Assembly: GCF_005771675.1 (NCBI RefSeq)
Contig: NZ_VAJM01000010.1
Span: forward strand, 62,001 to 126,000
Direction: 5' to 3'
From: Hymenobacter jeollabukensis
Lineage (GTDB): Bacteria; Bacteroidota; Bacteroidia; Cytophagales; Hymenobacteraceae
DNA length: 64,000 bases
Each line of letters begins with the position of its first letter. Within the stretch, counting starts at the first letter, position 1. The notes below the pieces were generated by a model. That model made no database searches. It saw only the letters and a list, made by a program, of their open reading frames with translations, and had not been told where the DNA came from. Below are positions 57,363 to 64,000 of the stretch, in pieces. The position numbers and the translations under genes are program-made.

Positions 57363-58610
57363 ATGCAGATTCCGTTTACCGTCCTTGTGCTGCTCTTGCT
57401 GGCCGTGGTGGCCCAGGCTGTCTTCGCGGCGGGGCTGCTGTGGGTAGCGCCCCACAACCGCCGCCCCAACCGCCTGCTGGCCCTGCTCATGCTGGCCATT
57501 GCGCTCTGGATTCTCGACGGGTTTTTCCGGGTGGCGGGCATCTACACCCAGAACGCCAACTGGTACTTCGCCCCGATTTACTACTCCTTCGCGTTCGGGC
57601 CGCTGCTCTACTTTTACGTGCGCAGCCTCACCAACCACGCCTTCCGCCTGCGCCCGCGCCACTTCTGGCACTTCGGGCCGGTGGCGCTGCAGGCTGCCCT
57701 CTACGCCGCCCTGCGCCTGACGAGCTACCCCACGCGCCTCTGGTTCTGGGAGCACGTGCACCGCCCGGTCACCTACCGCCTGGAGTTTATCGGCACTTGG
57801 GTGTCGCTGATGGTGTACCTCGGGCTGAGCCTGCGCCTGCTGCGCCGCTACCGCCGCTACCTCGACGACAACTTCTCCGAAACCTCCCAATTGCGCCTGC
57901 GCTGGCTGCGCACTCTGCTGGTGCTGCTGGCCGTGGTCAGCGCGCAGTGGCTGGTGGAAGTGGTGCTGCGCGAGTTCTTCGACCTCTACTACCGCTACGA
58001 TTACTCCACCGATTTGCTCGGCGTGGTGGTGTTCTGCATCGGCGTCGTAGGGCTGCGTCAGGCCGATATGCGCGCCGTGCACTTCCGGCCCGAAACCGCC
58101 TCCGCGGCGGAGGTGGTAGCCGGGGCGGAGGACTCGCCCACCGGTTCAGCCCCGGCCGTTGCGGGCACGGGCGAATCGGCCGGAGCCGCCGCGCCACCGG
58201 CCGATTCGCCCGTGCCCGGGCGCCCGCAGCCCGCCGTCGATGCGCGGGTGCAGGAGCGGGTACGCCGGGCGCTGGAGGATGAGCAGCTGTTTCGAAACCC
58301 CACGCTCACCCTCACCGAGCTGGCCGCCCACACCGGCCTGCCCGCCCGGCTGCTGTCTTTCACCATCAACCAGGGCTTCGGCAAGTCCTTCAACGACCTG
58401 GTCAACGGCTACCGCGTGGCCGAGGTGCAGCGCCGCCTTGCCCGCACCACCGATGCCCAGCGCCTCACCCTGCTCGGCATTGCCTTCGAAAGCGGCTTCA
58501 ACTCCAAGACAACCTTCAACCGCATCTTCAAGCAGGTGACCGGCGTGGCGCCGAGCGAGTGGGCAGGGAAGGAGGGTAGGATGAACGAGGAAAACAGCCC
58601 GTCATCCTGA
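57363..58610 (+). CDS. Membrane-bound AraC family regulator
   Basis: This 415-residue protein has an N-terminal region of about 225 residues with six or seven transmembrane helices. A linker (about residues 245-295) is followed by a C-terminal AraC DNA-binding domain (about residues 300-405, LTLTELAAHTGLPARLLSFTINQGFGKSFNDLVNGYRV and IAFESGFNSKTTFNRIFKQVTGVAPSEW). This arrangement occurs in Bacteroidota as membrane-embedded regulators. The linker contains a 22-bp perfect inverted repeat (58162-58218). The stop codon TGA 58608-58610 lies inside dyad copy F. Confidence 0.9.
   Translation: MQIPFTVLVLLLLAVVAQAVFAAGLLWVAPHNRRPNRLLALLMLAIALWILDGFFRVAGIYTQNANWYFAPIYYSFAFGPLLYFYVRSLTNHAFRLRPRHFWHFGPVALQAALYAALRLTSYPTRLWFWEHVHRPVTYRLEFIGTWVSLMVYLGLSLRLLRRYRRYLDDNFSETSQLRLRWLRTLLVLLAVVSAQWLVEVVLREFFDLYYRYDYSTDLLGVVVFCIGVVGLRQADMRAVHFRPETASAAEVVAGAEDSPTGSAPAVAGTGESAGAAAPPADSPVPGRPQPAVDARVQERVRRALEDEQLFRNPTLTLTELAAHTGLPARLLSFTINQGFGKSFNDLVNGYRVAEVQRRLARTTDAQRLTLLGIAFESGFNSKTTFNRIFKQVTGVAPSEWAGKEGRMNEENSPSS
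58162..58218. repeat. 22-bp perfect inverted repeat inside coding sequence
   Basis: Arms 58162-58183 and 58197-58218 are exact reverse complements with a 13-base spacer. It lies in the linker between membrane and DNA-binding domains and keeps the frame open, encoding Gly/Ala/Pro/Ser residues. Confidence 0.93.
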
Positions 58611-58829
58611 GCGCAGCGAACCGAAGGTCGACGAAGTCAAGGACCTTCCTCCAACCCTGCACCACCACTGCCTACGAAGTGCAGACGTTTTCCGGCAATA
58701 GCAATTAATCAAGAAGCGTAGCCATCATCCTAAACGAAATGGCGTTAGTGGCTGCGCTTCGCCGTTGGTGCAAGGCGTGAGGAAGGTCCTTGACTTCGTC
58801 GACCTTCGGTTCGCTGGGCTCAGGATGAC
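58601..58829. repeat. GTCAT-NNN-GAGC dyad, copy F (NNN = CCT), 51-bp arms
   Basis: Arms 58601-58651 and 58779-58829 are reverse complements with a single mismatch, around a 127-base centre. The left arm supplies the TGA stop codon of the membrane AraC gene, so the element abuts or entered that gene's 3' end. Confidence 0.95.
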
Positions 58830-59010
58830 GTTCTGGTTGCTCTACCTTTCTTCTCTGATTATCTGACTTCTTCCTCTTTTCAGAAAGGGGCTATGGGAAG
58901 CAACACGTCCCAAAACGCGCGTTGGGACGTGCCATTTTCGCCGTTGGGGCGCTTTGGGGCGGGCCATCGGCCACCTTCGGGTCGTTGTTCAACCCCAACC
59001 GAACCCGGCC
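58611..59010. other. 400-bp intergenic region after the membrane AraC gene
   Basis: It contains most of dyad copy F and a second dyad. CACGTCCCAA (58904-58913) and TTGGGACGTG (58922-58931) form a perfect 10-bp dyad with an 8-base spacer before the next gene. Confidence 0.65.
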
Positions 59011-59574
59011 ATGAAACCCCCGTTTTTCGCCCCGCTGCTGCCCGCCCTGTGGCTGGCCCTCAGCCACCCCGCCGCAGCCCAAAGCCCCGCGGCCCCCGCC
59101 GCCCCCACGGCCTGGACCGACCACACCCGCGCCCTGCCCGACAAGCTCCGGCGCGTGCCCGTCGGCCTCTCGCTCTGGCACACGCCCAATCCCAACTACC
59201 CCGAGCCCGACCCCGCCCACCCCGGCGGCTACGTGTGGAAGCACCAGACCACCGTGCGCGCCGACGTGGCCGACCTGGAAATCGTGGAGTGCGGCAGCTT
59301 CATCTGGTACAGCGCCGCCGGCTGGCAGCCGAATATGCGCGAAACGCCCGCCGAGTTTGCCGAGCTGTTTGGCTGCCCCGGCGGCCGGCTGCGGCAGGGC
59401 CAGTCCTACACCTTCGCCCGCAACTACCGCTACGCCGACAGCGCCCGGCGCCTCTACGGCGGCGACGCGCTCTGGTACATCCTGGCCAAAGACAAGCAGG
59501 GCCGGCTCTACAAAGGCATGGGCCTGATCGAAACCGAAGCCGAGGTCAACGGTGGAGCCGTGGTGGGCCGCTAA
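59011..59574 (+). CDS. Secreted protein with Trp-rich domain (hypothetical)
   Basis: This 187-residue protein has a signal peptide (about residues 1-23, ending AAAQS). The mature domain of about 160 residues begins TAWTDHTRALPDKL and contains the conserved-looking patterns VADLEIVECGSFIWYSAAGWQPN and GDALWYILAKDKQGRLYKGMGLIETEAEV. No named family is recognised; it reads as a compact envelope domain. The ATG at 59011 is chosen because the upstream open frame lacks a signal. It is 38 bases before the YceI gene. Confidence 0.75.
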   Translation: MKPPFFAPLLPALWLALSHPAAAQSPAAPAAPTAWTDHTRALPDKLRRVPVGLSLWHTPNPNYPEPDPAHPGGYVWKHQTTVRADVADLEIVECGSFIWYSAAGWQPNMRETPAEFAELFGCPGGRLRQGQSYTFARNYRYADSARRLYGGDALWYILAKDKQGRLYKGMGLIETEAEVNGGAVVGR

Positions 59575-59612
59575 GGCTGGCCGTTTTCTCACTTCTTCCG
59601 CTTCGATCTGCT

Positions 59613-60227
59613 ATGAACCTGACCCTGCTCACCCGCCGCCTCGCGGCCCTAAGCCTCGCCCTGCTGACAACCCTGCTGCTGGCCGCCCGGCCGGCCGGCA
59701 CCGCCTACCAGGTGCAGCCCGCCGCCAGTCGCCTTACCTGGACCGGCCACGCCGACCTGGGCACCTACGCGCCCAGCGGCACCCTGCAGCTGCGCGCCGG
59801 CACCCTGCGCTACGACGGCCGCCGCCTGCGCGCCGCCCGCGCGACGGTGGACATGCGCAGCCTGCACCACGACAACGCCCAGCTGCAGGAGCACCTGCGC
59901 GGCGCCGATTTCTTCGACGTCGAGCGGTTTCCCACGGCCGGGTTCCGGCTGCAAAGCACCGCCGGCGGCCAGGCCCGCGGCCTGCTGACCATCAAAGGCC
60001 TCACCCAGTCCGTCACGTTCCCGTTCACGCTCACGCGGGGAGCGGCCGGCGAGCTGCGCCTGCGCGGCACGGCCAGCCTCGACCGCACCCGCTTCGGCAT
60101 CCGCTACAACTCCCGCAGCTTCTTCGCCAACGTCGGCGACCAGGCCATTCGCAACGATTTTCAACTGACCTTCGATATAGTGGCCGGGCCGGAGCCGGCG
60201 GCTGATGCATCGGGTGCAACGCCCTGA
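59613..60227 (+). CDS. YceI family protein
   Basis: This 204-residue periplasmic protein has a signal peptide (about residues 1-25). The YceI lipocalin-like barrel follows. It opens AYQVQPAASRLTWTGHADLGTYAPSGTLQL and has the conserved HHDNAQLQEHLRGADFFDVERFPTAGF and LTIKGLTQSVTFPFTL segments. YceI proteins bind isoprenoids or other lipids and respond to base or osmotic stress in E. coli. It lies 38 bases after the preceding secreted gene and may share its transcript. Confidence 0.9.
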   Translation: MNLTLLTRRLAALSLALLTTLLLAARPAGTAYQVQPAASRLTWTGHADLGTYAPSGTLQLRAGTLRYDGRRLRAARATVDMRSLHHDNAQLQEHLRGADFFDVERFPTAGFRLQSTAGGQARGLLTIKGLTQSVTFPFTLTRGAAGELRLRGTASLDRTRFGIRYNSRSFFANVGDQAIRNDFQLTFDIVAGPEPAADASGATP

Positions 60228-60298
60228 TTGGTAGTCGATATGTTGTGGTTGTTGCTATTTTTATTAGTAATCTTATGGCTATATATTTTAGTATGGGT

Positions 60299-60306
60299 TA
60301 TATTTG
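60299..60306 (+). promoter_or_regulatory. Promoter of DUF3224 gene, -7 element TATATTTG
   Basis: TATATTTG matches TAnnTTTG, inside an AT-rich stretch. Transcription would begin at about 60313, after the upstream ATG 60245, so it supports ATG 60335. Confidence 0.65.
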
Positions 60307-60334
60307 TTCCGACCACGCTAACGGGACAACGGCT

Positions 60335-60739
60335 ATGAACAAACGCGCTTTGAGTACCCTGGAGCTAGACGCCTGGCTGGAGCAGGCCTGCCACGAAATT
60401 GACGGGCAGCCGGTGCTGGCCCGCGCCAGCGCCACCCAGCAGTTTCGCGGCGACATCGAGGGCACCGGGCAGCTGGAGGTGCTGCTTACCTACCACCCCG
60501 ACGGCTCGGCCAGCTCGGTGGGGCTGGAGCGGGTGGTGGGGCGCGTGGGCGGCCGGGCGGGCACGTTCGTGCTGGAGCACACCGGCTGCGTGGAAGACGG
60601 CGTGGCCAAGGCCCAGCTGGCCGTGGTGCCCGGTTCCGGTACCCACGACCTCGGCGGCCTGCGCGGCCGGGGCTGGTTTGTGCGCCCGCGCGGCCGGGCG
60701 GCTTCCCTTACCCTGGAGTACGAGTTTCTGGAGCAGTAA
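60335..60739 (+). CDS. DUF3224 domain-containing protein
   Basis: This 134-residue cytoplasmic beta-barrel-type protein matches DUF3224. It has ARASATQQFRGDIEGTGQLEVLLTYHPDGSASSVGLERVVGRVGGRAGTFVLEHTGCVEDG and then GSGTHDLGGLRGRG. These proteins are lipocalin-like with unknown role. A 30-residue upstream open frame from ATG 60245 is AT-rich and lies before the promoter, so it is probably not translated. A 41-base gap separates it from the converging histidine kinase gene. Confidence 0.85.
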   Translation: MNKRALSTLELDAWLEQACHEIDGQPVLARASATQQFRGDIEGTGQLEVLLTYHPDGSASSVGLERVVGRVGGRAGTFVLEHTGCVEDGVAKAQLAVVPGSGTHDLGGLRGRGWFVRPRGRAASLTLEYEFLEQ

Positions 60740-60780
60740 ACGAGTTCCATCCTGCTGCCTCGTGGCGGCGGCGGAAGCCG

Positions 60781-63700
60781 CTACAGCGCCTGCTCTTCCG
60801 CCGTAACGGACCGCGCCACCGGCGGCTGCGGGTGGGGCAGGAGCGCGCCGGGCAGGTGCAGCCGAAACGTGGTGCCCTCGTTCACCACGCTCTCGACGCT
60901 GAGGCGGCCGCCCAGCTGCTGCACGATGCGGTTGACGAGGTACAGCCCCATGCCCGAGCCCTCTACGTGGTCGTGAAAGCGGCGGAACATCTGGAACAGC
61001 TCCTGGCCGTGGCGCGCCAGGTCGATGCCCAGGCCGTTGTCCTGCACCACCAGCACCGGCTCGTGGCCCACCAGCTCGGTGGACACGCGCACGACGGGCA
61101 GTCGGTCGGGGTGGCGGTACTTGAGCGCGTTGCTGAGCAGGTTGTAGAAGATGCTCTGCAGGTTGGGCCGCACGAACTGCAGGGCCGGCACGGCGTTGAA
61201 ATCGAGGGTGAAGCTGGCGCCGCGGCTCCCGGCCGGCACCTGCAGGCTGCGGATGACTTCCTCGGCAAACGGGCGCAGCTCCAGCACCTCGGCGGGCAGC
61301 TGCTCGTGGCGGCGCTGCACCTGCACCACGTCCGAGAGGTCCTGAATCGTGTCGTGCATCTGGCGCAGCGCGTGCTCAAACATGCCCCGCAGCTGCTGGG
61401 CGGCCGGGTCGTCGAAGTGGGCCGTGCGCATCAGCTCCTCGAAGATGCCGGCCATGTTGTTGACGGGCTGCATGAGGTCGTGCGAGGCGGTATACACGAA
61501 GTTGTCCAGGTCCTGATTGATGCTGGTGAGCTGGGCGTTCTGGGCCTGCAGCAGCTGTTGGGCCTGCTTGAAGTCGTGGATGTCGGTGCTGGTGCCGAAC
61601 CACTTTACCACCTCGCCCGCGGCGTCGCGCATGGGCGTGGCCCGGTGCAGGTACCAGCGAAACTGCCCGTCGTGGGCGGAGCGCAGGCGGCCTTCCTGCT
61701 CGTAAAGCTGGCCGCTGGCAATGCTGGCCAGGTACCGGCGACGCAGCGCCAGCCGCTCCTCGGGCGGCACCAGCCCGTCGTAGCCCTGGCGCAGGGCCAG
61801 CTCCACGGGCACGCCGGTTACCTCGGTCCAGCGCTGGTTGAGATAATCGAGGCGGCCGTCGGGGCGGGCCGTCCACACCACCTGCGGAATGCTCTCGGCC
61901 ATGAAGCGGAACCGCGCCTCCGAGCGCAGCAGCTCGTCGCGCAGCTCCTTCTGCTCGTGGTGGTCGACCACGGTGCCGTACCAGCGCAGGGCCTGGCCGT
62001 CGGGGCCGAGCTCGGGCACGGCGCGGCACACCTGCCAGCGGTACTGCCCGTCGTGGTGCAGCAGGCGGTACTCAAACTCCAGCGGCGTGTTCTGGGCAAT
62101 GGCCCGGGCGTAAGTGGCGTAGGCGCGGGGCCGGTCGTCGGGGTGAATGAGCGTGGGCCACACTGCGTCGGCGTCGGTGCCGGGCGGGTAGCCGGTGAGC
62201 TGGTGCCACTGCGGGCTGAAGTACTCCAGCCGCATGTCGGGCGAGAGGATAAAGGAAATGGCGGGCAGGGCCTCGGTCATGCGGCGCAGCTGCATGGCCT
62301 GGCGGTTTACTTCGGCCTGCAGCTGCTCGGCCCGCTGCCGGTCGCGCACCTGCTCGGTCACGTCGAGGGCAAAGGAGAGGATGCCGCGCGAGTCCGGGCG
62401 GCCGGCCAGCGCGGGCAGCAGCTGGTAGCTGAAGTTGAAAAAGCGCGTTTCCAGCTGCCCGGTTTCGGGCACCCGGATATCGACGCGCTGCTCCAGGGCT
62501 GCAAACGGCTCCCCGGTCTGGTACACCCGGTCCAGCACCTCCACGAAGCCCTGCGCGGCTACTTCGGGCTGGGCGTCCACCACGCGCCGGCCCAGCTGCA
62601 CCCGCTCGCCCACCAGCGCCCGCATCTGCGGCGAGAGGTAGGTGTAGCGGTGCTCGGGGCCTTCCATGGTGTTGATGATGGCCGGCAGGGTGTGCAGCAT
62701 GCGCCGCAGCTGCTCGTCCTGCTCTTCCAGCCGCTGCTGCAGCCGTTTCTGGTCGTCGATATCGACGCTGGAGCCGTACCAGCGCTGCACCTGGCCCTGG
62801 GCGTCGAGCAGGGGCACGGCGTGGGTGAGCACCCAGCGGTAAGTGCCGTCGTGGCGGCGCAGGCGGTACTCGCCGCGCCAGGGCTGGTGCAGGCGGCGGC
62901 CCTCGGCGAAAAGCTGGCGCATGCGCGCGGTATCGTCGGGGTGCACGGGCTCGTCCCAGTGGGTGAGGGCGCGGGTGGGGTCCTGGCCGGTGTAGGTTTG
63001 GCGCTGGGGGTTCACGTAGAGCATGTGCCCCGCGGCGTCGGTGATGTACACGTACAGCGGCAGCGACTCCACCAGCAGGCGGAACTGCTCGTTCTGCTGG
63101 CGCACTTCTTCCTGCAGCTCGGCGGCCCGCTGCTTGGCCTGCACCCGCCGCGTCACATCCACTCCGAACACCAGCACGCCCGTCGACTGGCCCTGTTCAT
63201 CGGTGAGGGGCTGAAACACGCCGTCGAAGTAGCGCGGCTGCTCGGCCGAGGCCGCGGGCGGGGTGCTGACGGGCAGCTCTTCGAGCGCGTAGGGCTGCTG
63301 GGTGCGGTACACTTGGTCGAGGATGCGGGCCAGGCCGCTGGGCCGCAGGTCGGGCAGCACCTGGGCGGCGGGGCGGCCCAGCTCCGCGTCGGGGCCCAGC
63401 AGCTCGCGGCTGCGCTCGTTCACGAAGGTGTAGAGGTGCTCCGGGCCCTGCAGCGTGGCCACGTAGGCGGGCAGCAGCCGCAGAATCTGCTGCAGCTCCC
63501 GGTCCTTCTCGTTGACCCGCTGCTGGCTGAGCTTCTGCTCGTGAATGTCGGTGCCGGTGCCCACCCAGCCGCTGATGGCGCCGTCGGGGCTGCGGCGGGG
63601 CACGGCCTGCACCAGCAGCCAGCGGTACTGGCCGTCGTAGCGGCGCAGGCGGTATTCCACCTGATATTCAGTGCCGCTGGCCAGGGCCTGCCGCCAGGCT

Positions 63701-64000
63701 TCGTTGACGGTGGCGCGGTCATCGGGGTGAATGTCGTCGAGCCAGCCCCATTCCTGGGCCTGGGCCAGCGTGCGGCCGGTAAAGCGCAGCCAGCCCGGGT
63801 TCTGGTAGTCCGCCGTGCCGTCGGCGCGGGTAGTCCAGAGCATCAGCGGCAGGGCTTCGAGCATGAAGCGGATCTGCTCCTGGCTTTCGGCCAGGTTTTG
63901 CTGGGCCAGCCGGGCGCGCTGCTCGGCCCGGTGTCGCTCGGTCACGTCCTCGGTCTGCTGCAGGATGTAGCGCAACTGCCCGTCGTCGGCGAGGACGGGG
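60781..64000 (-). CDS. Multi-PAS sensor histidine kinase, 5'-truncated by window edge
   Basis: This frame is open to the right window edge, so the start is outside. The visible 1072 residues hold six PAS domains in series, each followed by a PAC-like segment, plus the end of another at the edge. A HisKA-like segment carries the likely phosphoacceptor His in TASHDLMQPVNNMAG, and the HATPase domain ends it (NALKYRHPDRLP, DNGLGI, GMGLYLVNRI motifs). No membrane helix or receiver domain is seen in the visible part, so it looks cytoplasmic. PAS domains suggest redox, light or ligand sensing, but no cofactor residue is certain. No response regulator lies nearby. Confidence 0.92.
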   Translation of the reverse strand, partial: PVLADDGQLRYILQQTEDVTERHRAEQRARLAQQNLAESQEQIRFMLEALPLMLWTTRADGTADYQNPGWLRFTGRTLAQAQEWGWLDDIHPDDRATVNEAWRQALASGTEYQVEYRLRRYDGQYRWLLVQAVPRRSPDGAISGWVGTGTDIHEQKLSQQRVNEKDRELQQILRLLPAYVATLQGPEHLYTFVNERSRELLGPDAELGRPAAQVLPDLRPSGLARILDQVYRTQQPYALEELPVSTPPAASAEQPRYFDGVFQPLTDEQGQSTGVLVFGVDVTRRVQAKQRAAELQEEVRQQNEQFRLLVESLPLYVYITDAAGHMLYVNPQRQTYTGQDPTRALTHWDEPVHPDDTARMRQLFAEGRRLHQPWRGEYRLRRHDGTYRWVLTHAVPLLDAQGQVQRWYGSSVDIDDQKRLQQRLEEQDEQLRRMLHTLPAIINTMEGPEHRYTYLSPQMRALVGERVQLGRRVVDAQPEVAAQGFVEVLDRVYQTGEPFAALEQRVDIRVPETGQLETRFFNFSYQLLPALAGRPDSRGILSFALDVTEQVRDRQRAEQLQAEVNRQAMQLRRMTEALPAISFILSPDMRLEYFSPQWHQLTGYPPGTDADAVWPTLIHPDDRPRAYATYARAIAQNTPLEFEYRLLHHDGQYRWQVCRAVPELGPDGQALRWYGTVVDHHEQKELRDELLRSEARFRFMAESIPQVVWTARPDGRLDYLNQRWTEVTGVPVELALRQGYDGLVPPEERLALRRRYLASIASGQLYEQEGRLRSAHDGQFRWYLHRATPMRDAAGEVVKWFGTSTDIHDFKQAQQLLQAQNAQLTSINQDLDNFVYTASHDLMQPVNNMAGIFEELMRTAHFDDPAAQQLRGMFEHALRQMHDTIQDLSDVVQVQRRHEQLPAEVLELRPFAEEVIRSLQVPAGSRGASFTLDFNAVPALQFVRPNLQSIFYNLLSNALKYRHPDRLPVVRVSTELVGHEPVLVVQDNGLGIDLARHGQELFQMFRRFHDHVEGSGMGLYLVNRIVQQLGGRLSVESVVNEGTTFRLHLPGALLPHPQPPVARSVTAEEQAL

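Overview
This 64 kb window is GC-rich bacterial chromosome. It looks like a Bacteroidota member of the Cytophagales, most like Hymenobacter and relatives. The evidence is: four secreted proteins ending in type IX secretion (T9SS) sorting domains; many promoters of the Bacteroidota form TTTG/TTG, then 19-21 bases, then TAnnTTTG; little Shine-Dalgarno signal; the parB-DUF5683-dapB-lepB gene order; a serine-biosynthesis fusion protein (SerB-like phosphatase plus SerA); and dense intergenic dyad repeats. The assignment is inference from gene content, as no 16S gene is present.

Layout. 0-5.5 kb: a 5'-truncated fatty acid desaturase, an AraC regulator, a cupin protein, a small lower-GC orphan, ribosomal protein S1 and tRNA-Cys(GCA). 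5.5-9.4 kb: a SpoIIAA/STAS-like small protein, then a leftward operon of ECF sigma factor, anti-sigma factor with HEAT-like repeats, and two DUF4097 envelope proteins. 10-17.5 kb: cyanophycin synthetase, a T9SS beta-propeller protein, a membrane coiled-coil protein, a TPMT-like methyltransferase and KdsA. 17.5-25.7 kb: methyltransferase, ApaG, Ung, then the leftward cluster parB-DUF5683-dapB-lepB, a DacB-type peptidase and a small secreted protein. 26-29.4 kb: leftward stress and detoxification genes (OsmC, RidA, SnoaL-like, rifampin ADP-ribosyltransferase Arr, DUF4240, SanA/YdcF-like). 29.7-32.2 kb: an accessory block with a coiled-coil protein, an XRE-type regulator facing a perfect 38-bp inverted repeat, an orphan, and an AT-rich PLD-like protein with a zinc ribbon.

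32.3-41.3 kb: pyrG, yidC, a repeat-rich DUF6438 lipoprotein, an oligopeptide-binding lipoprotein, a UPF0173 hydrolase and parA (separated from parB). 41.5-43 kb: a divergent HxlR/NmrA pair. 43.5-49.6 kb: three T9SS cargo proteins (IPT plus FG-GAP, PA14 plus ricin-like, YHYH) and a lipoprotein. 49.7-64 kb: the phosphatase-SerA fusion, small envelope proteins, DUF983, two AraC regulators (one membrane-bound), a transglutaminase-like protein, a bestrophin, YceI, DUF3224 and a multi-PAS histidine kinase that runs off the right edge.

The most striking non-coding content is a set of dispersed dyads. Six loci share GTCAT-NNN-GAGC ends, and the NNN triplet co-varies with an internal complement. One such element supplies the stop codon of a regulator gene. 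Two further long palindromes, at 30845-30925 and 43084-43165, stand apart. No CRISPR array, complete insertion sequence, prophage or rRNA was seen.
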